From contig CAZVRZ010000007.1 of NCBI GenBank assembly GCA_964629965.1, positions 9,769-73,768 of the forward strand: a stretch of 64,000 nt of DNA. The letters are read 5' to 3'. A model generated the notes under the pieces. It had not been told where the DNA came from, ran no database searches, and worked only from the letters and a program-made list of their open reading frames with translations. The translations under genes were made by a program, and so were the position numbers. Positions within the stretch are counted from its first letter, which is position 1, and the number at the start of each line of letters is the position of its first letter. Origin of the DNA: CAZVRZ01 sp964629965 (GTDB lineage Bacteria; Chloroflexota; Anaerolineae; Anaerolineales; UBA4823). Positions 35,484 through 44,306 of this stretch are shown here, in pieces.

Positions 35484-35696
35484 ATGTCAGAACGTATTAT
35501 CGGCACGGTCAAATGGTTCAACGGAAGTAAAGGTTACGGCTTTATTCAGCGTGAGGGTGGAGCGGATGTTTTCGTTCACTTCTCTGCGATCAAGGGCGAT
35601 GGCTTCCGGAACCTGGAAGAGGGTCAGCGCGTGGAATTCGAAATCGAACAAGGCCCGAAAGGTCTTCAGGCCAGCAACGTGACTGTGGCTCAGTAA
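35484..35696 (+). CDS. cspA: Cold-shock protein
   Basis: 70 residues, one cold-shock domain with both RNA-binding motifs, KGYGFIQ and DVFVHFSAI. It binds single-stranded RNA or DNA and melts mRNA structures in the cytoplasm. The ribosome-binding site is AAAAGGAG. Four bases separate it from the RRM-protein gene, so the two RNA-binding proteins are translated from one mRNA. The upstream leader contains a terminator hairpin. The symbol is used for the family; orthology to a particular paralogue is not implied. Confidence 0.93.
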   Translation: MSERIIGTVKWFNGSKGYGFIQREGGADVFVHFSAIKGDGFRNLEEGQRVEFEIEQGPKGLQASNVTVAQ

Positions 35697-35700
35697 CCCC

Positions 35701-36078
35701 ATGGAAACTAAACTTTACGTCGGAAACCTATCATATAACACCACAGACGAAGATCTGCGCACCCTGTTTACACAGGCTGGCACAGTGACTGCGGTTGATC
35801 TGATCAAAGATCGCGATTCTGGTAGATCGAAAGGATTTGCCTTTGTCACGATGAGTAATCAGACCGAAATGGAAGAAGCCATCCGTTTGTTCAATGGCTA
35901 TAGCCTGGATCAGCGCCAGCTGAACGTCAATATTGCCCGCCCGCGCGAAGAGCGCGATCGGGGTGGTTTTGGCGGCGGCGGCGGCAACCGGCGCGGTGGT
36001 GGTTATGGCGGCGGCGGTGGTGGTGGTGGCGGCAGGCAAGGTAGCCGCGGCGGCGGCGACCGATCTCGGCGCTATTAG
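35701..36078 (+). CDS. RRM-type RNA-binding protein with Gly-rich tail
   Basis: 125 residues. One RNA-recognition motif has RNP2 LYVGNLSYN and RNP1 KGFAFVTM; a tail from about residue 85 is rich in Gly, Arg and Tyr (RGG-like boxes). Such small proteins occur in cyanobacteria and Chloroflexota and are often cold-induced. Location downstream of cspA in one transcript supports that. It should bind mRNA in the cytoplasm. Confidence 0.9.
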   Translation: METKLYVGNLSYNTTDEDLRTLFTQAGTVTAVDLIKDRDSGRSKGFAFVTMSNQTEMEEAIRLFNGYSLDQRQLNVNIARPREERDRGGFGGGGGNRRGGGYGGGGGGGGGRQGSRGGGDRSRRY

Positions 36079-36099
36079 ACTTTAGAGCGTGAATAAAAA

Positions 36100-36133
36100 G
36101 CTCCTGGCAATTTATTGCCAGGAGCTTTTTTTT
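36100..36133 (+). terminator. Rho-independent terminator after the cspA-RRM operon
   Basis: Perfect 11-bp stem GCTCCTGGCAA / TTGCCAGGAGC with a TTTA loop, followed by eight T residues. Confidence 0.92.
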
Positions 36134-36170
36134 ACATTCAGCCTTATGTCTGGGCAACTATATGCACTGC

Positions 36171-39100
36171 TTACCTGCCTCCGATAAAACTATTTTTGGG
36201 CGTGATCGAACCCAGGCAGGCAGTTGCACCACTGCAAAAGGTGATTGCCCCGGCATCGCTTTGCTCGCCATTATCCCAACCCAGGCTCAGTACGATAAAG
36301 TTGTTGTTGGAGAGGATCGTGAGACGATTTCCAATGCGATCTAAAGTTGTGTTGCCCACCAGGCTGTTTTCTGCAGATACGATGCCCTGGCAGCCTTTCT
36401 GGTCACACCAGGTAACTGCCCCGGCGTCAGGTACCTGCCTGTTATCCCAAAAGGGGCTGATGATAACCGAACTGCCGTTAGGCAGCACCGTTAATTGTGA
36501 CCCAACCTGATCGCCCACGGATCTGCCGATCAGGCTGTTATCTGCAGTAACAGCACCGCGGCATCCGCCAGCCTGGTTGCACCAGGTGACTGCTCCCACA
36601 TCTGGAATTTCACCATTGTCCCAAAATGGACTGAGTATTGCATAGGTGCTATCAGGGTAGATTGCCAGACTGCTTTTGTTATGATCTGTGCCAACGTAGT
36701 TGTGGTCAGAACTGCCGACCAGGCTGTTCTCTGCTGAGATTGTACCGGCGCAGCCCTCCGAAAGACTGCACCAGGTGATTGCCCCAGCATCGGTGGCAGA
36801 ACCACGATCCCAATACGGGTTGAACACCAGGTAATTGCCATCAGGCAGAATAACCATATCCATCCCCACGCCATCATCTTTACTGCTGCCCACCAGGCTG
36901 TTATCAGATGAGATTACGCCTGGGCAGCCGTTTGTGCCACTGCACCAGGTGACTGCACCGGCATTTGTATCTACATCCTTGCCCCACCTTGGGCTGAGAA
37001 CCACATAGCTGCTATTGGGAAGCACCTCGACGCCGGCCTCGCCCACATAATTTTCCAGAGATATGCCGACCAGGCTGTTCTCAGGCGATACTATTCCCTG
37101 GCAGCCAGAGGCCGCGCTGCACCAGGTGACAGCCCCCGCATTGATTGCAGCCAGGTCGTTCCAATAGGGGCTGATCACCAGGTAATTGCTGTTGGGAAGT
37201 ATTCGAATTTCCTTACCCACCAGATCGTCGATCGAATCACCGACCAGGCTGTTTTCAGAAGATATCATTCCACTACAATTGGCCTTTCCGCTGCACCAGG
37301 TAACTGCCCCGGCGTCTGTGGCATTGCCATTATCCCAGTTGGGGCTGGTCGCCACATAGCTGCCGTTGGGCAAGATGGTGATACCTTTTGCACCCACCCG
37401 ATCCTCGTCCGAACTGCCGGTCAAGCTGTTGGCAGGCGATACAGCTCCCGTACAGCCCATCGCTTCCTCACACCAGGTAATCGCTCCGGCGTTCTCTGCG
37501 TTACCGTTGTCCCAGAATGGACTGGGCACCACGTAACTGCTGTTTGGCAGTATAGTCATGCCATGGTAACCTACCCGGTCATCGATTGTGCTGCCGGTCA
37601 GGCTGTTGTCCATTGATATGCTGCCTGTGCAGCCGGTGGTTCCGCTGCACCAGGTGACTGCGCCGGCATCTATCACGTATCGATTGTCCCAGGATGGACT
37701 TAGCGCCACGAAGTTGTTATTCGGCAGCACGTTCACCCCGCCTAAGCCGGCGCGGTCGCCGGTTGAACTGCCAGTCAAACTGTTCTCGGTGGAGACGAGC
37801 CCTGTGCAGCCGGTGGTTCCGCTGCACCAGGTAACTGCGCCTACATCCGTGACCTGACCAAGATCCCAGTCTGGGCTGATCACAACGTAATTGCTATTTT
37901 GCAGCAGCGCAATACCTCCTGCACGGGGTATTCTGCTGCTGCCGATGAAGTCCCGATGAGCGCCGCCCACCAGGCTGTTTTCGGAAGAGATCGGACCTGT
38001 GCAACCCTTTGCGCCGCTGCACCAGGTGACTGCGCCCGAATCTGGCATTGCTCCATTGTCCCATTCTGGGCTGACAGCCAGGTAATTGCCATTGGACAGG
38101 CTCATCACACGGCTGCCGACTTTATCTTCCCGGGCACTGCCTACCAGGCTGTTGGTTGTAGACACCTTGCCGGTACAGGCTTCGGTTCCGCTGCACCAGG
38201 TCAGAGCGCCGGCATTCATCAATTTGTCATGATCCCACTCGGGAGTGAGCGCCAGGTAGCTGCTGTTCGGCAGGATTTCGATTCGATTGCCGACATGATC
38301 TTCGATGGAACTCCCCGTCAGGCTGTTATCCGGCGAAACGATGCCCGTACAACCAGTTTTTCCATTGCACCAGGTGAGCGCGCCAGCGTCTGTTGTCATG
38401 CCGTTGTCCCAAACCGGGCTCTGCACTACATAGCTGCCGTTGGGAAGCACTGTCACGCTGATCCCCCAGTAGGCATAACCGATATGATCAAAGTGAGAGT
38501 TGCCTACCAGGCTGTTTTCGGAAGTTACTGGGCCTGTGCAGCCAGGCTTACCGCTGCATCTCGTGATAGCTCCGGCATTTAGCGACTTTCCATTGTCCCA
38601 GAAGGGGCTGATAACCAGGTAGTCGCCGCTGGGCAATACAATTACACCGCTTTGCAGATAGGCATAGCCGATAAGGTCGTAGGCCGATGCCCCGTGTAGA
38701 CTATCTGCAGTCTGGACTGCACCTGTACAACCCTTGGTTCCATCACACCAGGTTGCTGCGCCGGCATCAACCATCTTGCCATTATCCCAGTAAGGGCTAA
38801 GCGCCAGGTAATCGCCGCTGGGAAGTTCGGCCGCACCGAAACCAACCTGGTCTTTGCTGGCGCTGCCGGTCAGGCTGTTTTCTGGCGAGATCGGGCCCGC
38901 ACATCCTTTTGTGCCGCTGCACCAGGTGATTGCGCCGGCATCTTCTGCTGCGCCATTATTCCATAAGGGGCTGAGCACAACAAAGCTGCTATTATTTAAT
39001 ACCGTGATACCCCCCGAACTGATCTGATCCAGCACCGTGCTGCCGGTCAGCACACTGATCAACTCAAACGTATCTCCATCGTAAAGATAAACCGCGCCCA

Positions 39101-39320
39101 CATCTTTTGTGCTGTCATTATTGTGGGAAGGATCTGCCACCACAATGTTACCGTTTGGCAGCACTGTCATTTCTGCAGAAAGAACGTGGCTCTTGGGTGG
39201 AGCAGGAGGCCAGACGGGCCAAGCCGCCTGGGCGGTGAAGGTGGGGAGCACGCCGGCTATGAGCGCCAGCAGAGTTACGATCGCTAGAAATTTAAAAGAA
39301 TGTTGAGATCGAACTTTCAT
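36171..39320 (-). CDS. Secreted protein of about 15 tandem repeats (DUF5650-like)
   Basis: 1049 residues. A Sec signal (about 1-32) is followed by repeats of roughly 59-65 residues. The consensus is NSLVGSS..D.VG....LPN..YVV.SP.WDNG...DAGAVTWCSG..GC.G.VS; I count 16 NS(L/F).G blocks. Each repeat keeps a Cys pair (WC and GC), which could form a disulfide, and the spacing suggests a large beta-propeller or beta-solenoid. The pattern resembles the DUF5650 repeat. There is no LPXTG, membrane anchor or VFLP-type ending. A promoter TATAAT lies on the minus strand at 39383-39378. Function unknown; an exported adhesin or surface filament is a guess. Confidence 0.75.
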   Translation of the reverse strand: MKVRSQHSFKFLAIVTLLALIAGVLPTFTAQAAWPVWPPAPPKSHVLSAEMTVLPNGNIVVADPSHNNDSTKDVGAVYLYDGDTFELISVLTGSTVLDQISSGGITVLNNSSFVVLSPLWNNGAAEDAGAITWCSGTKGCAGPISPENSLTGSASKDQVGFGAAELPSGDYLALSPYWDNGKMVDAGAATWCDGTKGCTGAVQTADSLHGASAYDLIGYAYLQSGVIVLPSGDYLVISPFWDNGKSLNAGAITRCSGKPGCTGPVTSENSLVGNSHFDHIGYAYWGISVTVLPNGSYVVQSPVWDNGMTTDAGALTWCNGKTGCTGIVSPDNSLTGSSIEDHVGNRIEILPNSSYLALTPEWDHDKLMNAGALTWCSGTEACTGKVSTTNSLVGSAREDKVGSRVMSLSNGNYLAVSPEWDNGAMPDSGAVTWCSGAKGCTGPISSENSLVGGAHRDFIGSSRIPRAGGIALLQNSNYVVISPDWDLGQVTDVGAVTWCSGTTGCTGLVSTENSLTGSSTGDRAGLGGVNVLPNNNFVALSPSWDNRYVIDAGAVTWCSGTTGCTGSISMDNSLTGSTIDDRVGYHGMTILPNSSYVVPSPFWDNGNAENAGAITWCEEAMGCTGAVSPANSLTGSSDEDRVGAKGITILPNGSYVATSPNWDNGNATDAGAVTWCSGKANCSGMISSENSLVGDSIDDLVGKEIRILPNSNYLVISPYWNDLAAINAGAVTWCSAASGCQGIVSPENSLVGISLENYVGEAGVEVLPNSSYVVLSPRWGKDVDTNAGAVTWCSGTNGCPGVISSDNSLVGSSKDDGVGMDMVILPDGNYLVFNPYWDRGSATDAGAITWCSLSEGCAGTISAENSLVGSSDHNYVGTDHNKSSLAIYPDSTYAILSPFWDNGEIPDVGAVTWCNQAGGCRGAVTADNSLIGRSVGDQVGSQLTVLPNGSSVIISPFWDNRQVPDAGAVTWCDQKGCQGIVSAENSLVGNTTLDRIGNRLTILSNNNFIVLSLGWDNGEQSDAGAITFCSGATACLGSITPKNSFIGGR

Positions 39321-39444
39321 TAATCCATTTTATCCTTATAATCTGGCAGCTTTAAAACTGTGTGTCAGCCGTCAGGAATTATATCATCCACCTTTGATGA
39401 ATTTCGGCTCTTCACCAGGATGAATAGTGATATCATACACATCC

Positions 39445-40419
39445 ATGGATTACGATATCATTGCCACGCTTGGACCCAGCAGCGCCTGCAAACCTCTGTG
39501 GCAAGAGATGGCTGCGGCTGGCGTCACGGGTTTTCGCCTGAATACTTCACACCTATCCTTGCCGGAATTGCACGCCTGGGTGGAGCAGTTGTCCGACTTC
39601 CTTCCCTCGCAAGTACCGGGTGCGCCGCTTGTGCTTGATCTTCAGGGCAGCAAGTGGCGCCTGGGCAGCTTTTCCCCGTTCGAACTGCGCCAGGAACAAA
39701 TGGTTGAGCTAATATATGCTGATGCTACGGATCGTCCGGGTGTACTGCCTGTGCCGCACATGGATCTCTTTCAGGCAGCAGGCCTGTCTAGCGCCGACCT
39801 GGTCTTGAATGATGCTCGTATTCATCTGCGCCTGGAAAAGATCAGCAGTGAGGCTCTTGTTGCCCGGGTAGTGCAGGGTGGCCTGATTGCTCCGCGTAAG
39901 GGGATCACCTTTACGGCCTCTGCTTACCGCCAGGAAAACATGAACGACCGCGATCGCTCAGTTCTGGATGTTACCCGCTCCCTGGGCTTTGTTCGTTATG
40001 CTGTATCTTATGTCAAAGACTCGCTTGAAATGGAACGTTACCGCAGCCTTTTCGGCCCTTCAGTTTACCTGATTGCCAAGTTGGAACGCCAATCTGCCCT
40101 GGATGAGGCGTTAAAGATCGCGGCTATTGCTGATGAGTTGTGGTTATGCCGGGGCGACCTGGGTGCAGAGCTGGGGATCAAAGCGATGGCAGAGCAAGTC
40201 TATTGCTTTTCCGAGACGGTGCCGGCCTGTCCCAAGCCGGTTCTCATGGCAGGGCAGGTGCTTGAACATATGACGACCCAGGTCGTTCCCACTCGTTCGG
40301 AAATTTGTTTTTTGCATGACGCACTGATCCGAGGCTACCACGGTTTTGTTCTTTCTGATGAGACGGCTATTGGTCAGCATCCCTTAGAAAGCTGCCATGC
40401 CGCCGCACTGTTCAAATGA
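39445..40419 (+). CDS. Short pyruvate-kinase-like protein
   Basis: 324 residues from ATG 39445 (an earlier start at 39427 is possible). The whole length aligns with the catalytic (A and B) domains of pyruvate kinase: IATLGPSS, VTGFRLNTSHL (usual NFSHG), LVLDLQGSKWRLG (usual DTKGPEIR), LIAKLERQSALDEAL, DELWLCRGDLGAELG, KPVLMAGQVLEHMTT (usual ATQMLESM) and VLSDETAIGQHPLES. The regulatory C-terminal domain is missing. Changes at the GPEIR and ATQ positions suggest altered or lost chemistry. The catalytic Lys in IAK is kept. It is a divergent paralogue; a true pyruvate kinase probably lies elsewhere. Confidence 0.75.
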   Translation: MDYDIIATLGPSSACKPLWQEMAAAGVTGFRLNTSHLSLPELHAWVEQLSDFLPSQVPGAPLVLDLQGSKWRLGSFSPFELRQEQMVELIYADATDRPGVLPVPHMDLFQAAGLSSADLVLNDARIHLRLEKISSEALVARVVQGGLIAPRKGITFTASAYRQENMNDRDRSVLDVTRSLGFVRYAVSYVKDSLEMERYRSLFGPSVYLIAKLERQSALDEALKIAAIADELWLCRGDLGAELGIKAMAEQVYCFSETVPACPKPVLMAGQVLEHMTTQVVPTRSEICFLHDALIRGYHGFVLSDETAIGQHPLESCHAAALFK

Positions 40420-40442
40420 TCCCAGTGCTCATCAGGGCTTTT

Positions 40443-41963
40443 CTATTTCGGTAGCGTGGCAACAAAATCTTTGCCATCCTGGCGGCAGATCATTTGGATG
40501 GCGTTCTTGCCGGATGCGGCAGCCAGTGTGACCGTTCCACCTGGTTCTACCCATTGCCCGGCCAGGTAAAAGTTGCGTAGTCCTGGCAGGGTTTTTGGCG
40601 CGCCCAGGATCATCATGGCAATGGTTTCTTTGGCTAAAAGCCAGCCGCTGGTGGAGCCCATCCAGTTGCCGGTGTATCGCTCATAGCTGAGGGGAGTGGC
40701 TTCATCTGCAAGTTCTATATCTTCCCGAATGCCAGGAAACCACTTTTCCAGGTGATCAACAATGATATCCGACACCTGGCGCTGTTCGCTATCGTATAAT
40801 CGGCGCCCGTAAATATGCTGCCAATAAGAGTAATGTGTGCGGATGATCAATTCGACTACCGATTTTCCTGGAGGCGCCAGGCTCGGATCGAAACAGTAAT
40901 GTTTCACGCCGATCTCAAGGCGCTCTTCTCCTGCCAGCAAGATGGGGGTGTCCAACAAATATGTGATCCAGTGCGGTTCTCGCGAGAGATCACGGTTGAC
41001 GCCCAATGAAACCTGCACCATCTGGTGCGTGGGAAGGTGCCCATCATACATGCGACGAATTTTCCGGTTTACATATTTTCCATCAAGCATATCGAAGATC
41101 GTGCTGCGCCCATCTGCTGCCGATATGATGCTGTCGCCGTGAAAGATCTCATCATTATACAGGCGGACTCCTGCGGCGCGATCGTTTTCTACCAGGATTT
41201 TTTCCACCTGGCCTTGATAATAAATTTCGCCACCCAGGTCAAGGTAACGTTTTTCGAGCGCACGGGCAAATTGCAGGGAACCTCCAACCGGAAAACCGGC
41301 GTTGCCAATATGCATATATGCCAGCAGCATCATGCCCATCATCACGGGTGCTTCTTCCCAGGAAAACATTTGCGCTACGGCGCGGCGCAGGAAGGGATCC
41401 TGAAAACGTTTAGCAAAGTCGCTGCAGGAAAGCAGCGCCCATTTTGCGAGAGCAGGCACGAACGGCATCATTTTTTGTCCCAGCCTTTGCCAGCCTAGCA
41501 GTCCCAAAAGAGGTTTGGGTGTCTCATACAAGACGGACATGTCAAAGCGCATGAATTGCCGCACGCCCTTGGTAAATGCGCGGATATGCCTGGCGTCGGC
41601 GGGGGAGAGTGCCAGCATATGTGCTTCCAGGCGATCTGGGTCGGCGTACACGATCAATGTCTTCTCGCCATCAGTAACGCGCTGGTATTCCTCATGATTG
41701 ATGATTTGACGTCCCTGTACAGCACCCAACTCCTGCCACAGCGAATGAAATGGCAGTCCTGGCCCGGAGCCAAATAAGTAATGGATACAGCCATCAAAGA
41801 TATAATCTTTGCGTTCCCAGGATGTGCACAAGCCGCCAGGCAGCGTATGAAGCTCAAAGATCTTGGAGTGATAACCGTTCATCTGGGCATAGCAGCCGGC
41901 CGATAACCCGGCAATGCCGGCACCGATAATCAGGATGGTATGTTTTTCAGGTGGTTTCATCAT
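40443..41963 (-). CDS. CrtI/phytoene-desaturase-like FAD oxidoreductase
   Basis: 506 residues. The N-terminal FAD motif ILIIGAGIAGLSAGCYAQM and the pattern ELHTLPGGLCTSWERK identify the phytoene-desaturase/FAD-dependent amine-oxidase-like class. The ending YLAGQWVEPGGTVTLAAASGKNAIQMIC is the typical C-terminal FAD-binding block. The substrate may be a carotenoid, a retinol-like compound or another lipid. No crtB or other carotenoid genes adjoin. It converges on the pyruvate-kinase-like gene (23-bp gap). Confidence 0.82.
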   Translation of the reverse strand: MMKPPEKHTILIIGAGIAGLSAGCYAQMNGYHSKIFELHTLPGGLCTSWERKDYIFDGCIHYLFGSGPGLPFHSLWQELGAVQGRQIINHEEYQRVTDGEKTLIVYADPDRLEAHMLALSPADARHIRAFTKGVRQFMRFDMSVLYETPKPLLGLLGWQRLGQKMMPFVPALAKWALLSCSDFAKRFQDPFLRRAVAQMFSWEEAPVMMGMMLLAYMHIGNAGFPVGGSLQFARALEKRYLDLGGEIYYQGQVEKILVENDRAAGVRLYNDEIFHGDSIISAADGRSTIFDMLDGKYVNRKIRRMYDGHLPTHQMVQVSLGVNRDLSREPHWITYLLDTPILLAGEERLEIGVKHYCFDPSLAPPGKSVVELIIRTHYSYWQHIYGRRLYDSEQRQVSDIIVDHLEKWFPGIREDIELADEATPLSYERYTGNWMGSTSGWLLAKETIAMMILGAPKTLPGLRNFYLAGQWVEPGGTVTLAAASGKNAIQMICRQDGKDFVATLPK

Positions 41964-42087
41964 TTACTCAGATTCTTGTGAAATGTTTTCTCTGGCTCTA
42001 TTCTAAACCAGATCAGCTATTTTGAGCGAAATCGCTATTCCCATCACAAGCTGGTAAAATATGCTATTCTAAAAATTGGAGCTTGGG

Positions 42088-43305
42088 ATGGTTGCACTGA
42101 CGAATCGCATTACGCACATGTCTAAAGAACTTAAGTTGTTTGCTGTCGCTTCCTTTGCAATGGGAATGTCTTATAGTCTGGTGGATGCGGTTTTTAACAA
42201 TTATCTCAATGATCGTTTTCCCCTGACTGGATTTCAACGGTCTTTTCTAGAATTTCCTCGTGAGCTGCCTGGTTTCCTGGTAGTTTTTGTCTCTGCGTTG
42301 TTGTGGTTCTTATGCAGCCGCCGCCTGGGCGCGGTGGCCTTATTGATGAGCGTGGTGGGTGCTTTACTGGTCGGTTTTGCTTCTCCCAGTTATTACATCA
42401 TGGTGGTCTGGTTATTCGTCTATAGTATGGGGCAACATTTATTCATGCCGGTGGCTTCCACGATTGGGATGGAATTGGCGCGGGAAGGGCAAGCTGGACA
42501 GCGGTTAGGGCAGTTGAACGCTCTTCGCAACATCGCAATGGTCTCTGGCAGCGGCCTGGTGTTTTTGGGCTTTAAATACCTGGGGATGAATTTCGAACAT
42601 TCTTTTGCCCTGGCTGCAGCCGGGTTTGCCATTGCCTCTGTGTTAATGTTCATGATGAAACCTCAAAGCGCCAAACCCGCCGGTCTATATTTGAAACTAC
42701 ACCCCCAATACAGGTTGTATTACCTCCTGGCCGTGCTGTATGGCTCACGTAAGCAGTTGTTTATTACATTTGCTCCCTGGGTGCTGGTCACAGTTTTTCA
42801 TCAACCCACACAGACGATTGCTACCCTGATGACGATCGGTGGCATCATCGGTATCCTGTTCCAGCCCTTCTTGGGTTGGGCTATCGACCACCTGGGCGAG
42901 CGAAAGATCCTGGTATCAGAAGCGGTGCTCCTGGTGTTTGTCTGTTTTGGATACGGATTTTCGCGGTCGATATTTCCAGAAGGGACCGCCTTCATTGTCT
43001 CCTGTGTTTGTTATTTGCTCGACCAAATGTTGATGTCCGTCAGTATTGCTCGCTCAACCTACATGAAAAAGATTGCATTGGAATCTGCCCACGTACAACC
43101 TGCCCTGACCATTTCAGTAACGATCGATCATATTTTTTCGATTGCGATCGCTTTATTGGGCGGGCTGATCTGGAACAAATTTGGCTTCCAATATGTCTTC
43201 TTGATGGGAGTAGGGATCGCCATTCTGAATTTCTTTGCAGCCAGGCAGATCCGCCTGCCCGCTCCAGGACATTTGTCACCTGCAAAAAGTGACCTGGCTG
43301 TATAG
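42088..43305 (+). CDS. Major facilitator superfamily transporter
   Basis: 405 residues from ATG 42088 (site TTGGAG), with twelve predicted membrane helices. The pattern FPLTGFQRSFLEFPRELPGFL in the first loops and AIDHLGERKIL in the central loop are typical of MFS efflux or sugar-phosphate-type carriers. No substrate motif is recognised. An inner start at 42118 is possible. It is followed by rubrerythrin after about 150 bp without a visible terminator. Confidence 0.8.
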   Translation: MVALTNRITHMSKELKLFAVASFAMGMSYSLVDAVFNNYLNDRFPLTGFQRSFLEFPRELPGFLVVFVSALLWFLCSRRLGAVALLMSVVGALLVGFASPSYYIMVVWLFVYSMGQHLFMPVASTIGMELAREGQAGQRLGQLNALRNIAMVSGSGLVFLGFKYLGMNFEHSFALAAAGFAIASVLMFMMKPQSAKPAGLYLKLHPQYRLYYLLAVLYGSRKQLFITFAPWVLVTVFHQPTQTIATLMTIGGIIGILFQPFLGWAIDHLGERKILVSEAVLLVFVCFGYGFSRSIFPEGTAFIVSCVCYLLDQMLMSVSIARSTYMKKIALESAHVQPALTISVTIDHIFSIAIALLGGLIWNKFGFQYVFLMGVGIAILNFFAARQIRLPAPGHLSPAKSDLAV

Positions 43306-43453
43306 GTTTGTTGGTTTCATTTATGGTTTAATAGAAATCTATCCCATCTACACAATCCTTATGGATATTTTTGTCCGCGATGGGTGGATAGAGATAAAAT
43401 TCAGTGAAATACTTCATACCAGGTAATTGATCAACTCAAAGGAGAATTGTACG

Positions 43454-43954
43454 ATGTCGAAAACAATTGAAGATCTGAAGGCTGCTTTTGCGGGCGAATC
43501 CCAGGCCAATCGGAAATATACATATTTTGCGAAGAAAGCTGACGAAGATGGTTTTCCTCAGGTAGCGCGCTTGTTCCGCGCTGCGGCCGCGGCAGAGGCG
43601 ATCCACGCGCTGAATCATCTGAATGCTTTGGACGGCATTCTGTCTACCGATGAAAACCTGAAAACTGCCATTGCTGGGGAGAATTATGAAGTTGTTTCAA
43701 TGTATCCGGAATTTATCCAGGATGCTGAGGCGGAAAATCACAAGAAAGCGCTGCGTTCCTTCAAATGGGCGATTGAGGTTGAGAAGGAACACGAGGCCCT
43801 CTATAAAAAAGCGCTGGAAGGATTGGCAGGCGGCCAACAGGCTGAGTTCGACTATTATGTTTGCCCGGTTTGTGGGCATACCCACGAAGGCCCTATGGAA
43901 GGCCCTTGCCCGATTTGTGGAGTGCCGGCTTCCAGGTTTGAGCGCATCAGCTAA
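43454..43954 (+). CDS. Rubrerythrin
   Basis: 166 residues from ATG 43454 (site AAAGGAG). The N-terminal ferritin-like di-iron domain includes AGESQANRKYTYFA and EKEHEALY. The C-terminal rubredoxin-like domain has two Cys pairs, CPVCG and CPICG. Rubrerythrin reduces hydrogen peroxide with electrons from reduced rubredoxin and is common in anaerobes, which fits an anaerobic or microaerophilic host. It is probably monocistronic. Confidence 0.94.
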   Translation: MSKTIEDLKAAFAGESQANRKYTYFAKKADEDGFPQVARLFRAAAAAEAIHALNHLNALDGILSTDENLKTAIAGENYEVVSMYPEFIQDAEAENHKKALRSFKWAIEVEKEHEALYKKALEGLAGGQQAEFDYYVCPVCGHTHEGPMEGPCPICGVPASRFERIS

Positions 43955-43965
43955 TAGAGATACAT

Positions 43966-43989
43966 CAAAATCGTTCTCAAAATCGTTCT
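43966..43989. repeat. Tandem 12-bp repeat at the ABC-F promoter
   Basis: Two head-to-tail copies of CAAAATCGTTCT (43966-43977 and 43978-43989). The second copy ends on the first base of the -35 box, so it is positioned like an activator or repressor site. Confidence 0.6.
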
Positions 43990-44018
43990 TGACAGCCGCT
44001 TTACGAGTGTGGTAAACT
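43989..44018 (+). promoter_or_regulatory. Promoter of the ABC-F / exporter unit
   Basis: TTGACA (43989-43994), an 18-bp spacer, and TAAACT (44013-44018). The predicted start near 44025 leaves a leader of about 280 nt. Confidence 0.75.
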
Positions 44019-44033
44019 CTGGCTGGTGACGCT

Positions 44034-44047
44034 TGTAAGCGTTTATC
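44034..44047. promoter_or_regulatory. LacI-type box near the ABC-F transcription start
   Basis: TGTAAGCGTTTATC closely resembles the boxes flanking the lacI gene in this window. The surrounding ACGCTTGTAAGCGT is also an inverted repeat that could fold in RNA. Confidence 0.35.
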
Positions 44048-44074
44048 TTATTTTGTATCGAGGAATAGCGTGCG

Positions 44075-44155
44075 ATGATCACTGCAATCCATCATGTTTT
44101 GTGCTCTCGAAATGGGGGCGGGGTGGGGTTTGCCTTGTCGGAGTGCGCCTGTTGA
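44075..44155 (+). CDS. 26-residue leader peptide upstream of the ABC-F gene
   Basis: ATG at 44075 to TGA at 44153-44155 encodes a 26-residue peptide, MITAIHHVLCSRN, then GGGVGF and ending ECAC. An AGG lies upstream (44061-44063), rather far from the ATG. The frame is too short for normal gene calling. Its place between the promoter and a strong terminator fits translational attenuation, as known for antibiotic-resistance ABC-F genes. Ribosome stalling on this peptide when a drug is bound would allow an antiterminator to form. Expression is inferred only from architecture. Confidence 0.5.
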   Translation: MITAIHHVLCSRNGGGVGFALSECAC

Positions 44156-44179
44156 CGGTACAGCTACACGAATAATGTC

Positions 44180-44218
44180 ACAGCCACGGCGCGCTCCTGC
44201 CCGTGGCTGTTTTGTTTG
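44180..44218 (+). terminator. Leader terminator (attenuator) of the ABC-F gene
   Basis: Perfect 10-bp stem ACAGCCACGG / CCGTGGCTGT (44180-44189 and 44201-44210) followed by TTTGTTTG, 25 nt after the leader-peptide stop and 89 nt before the ABC-F start. Confidence 0.8.
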
Positions 44219-44306
44219 TCCAACTCTTGGGACTCTTTGACCGGCCGGCCGCGGACTTGTGTGCCAGGGCCGGTTTGTATTTTTGTCGAGTTCACTGGAG
44301 TTGTGT

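Noticed and set aside
36171..39320. Regular repeats resembling a CRISPR array
   Set aside because: The period is about 180 bp, copies are diverged, and the whole stretch is one open reading frame with a signal peptide.
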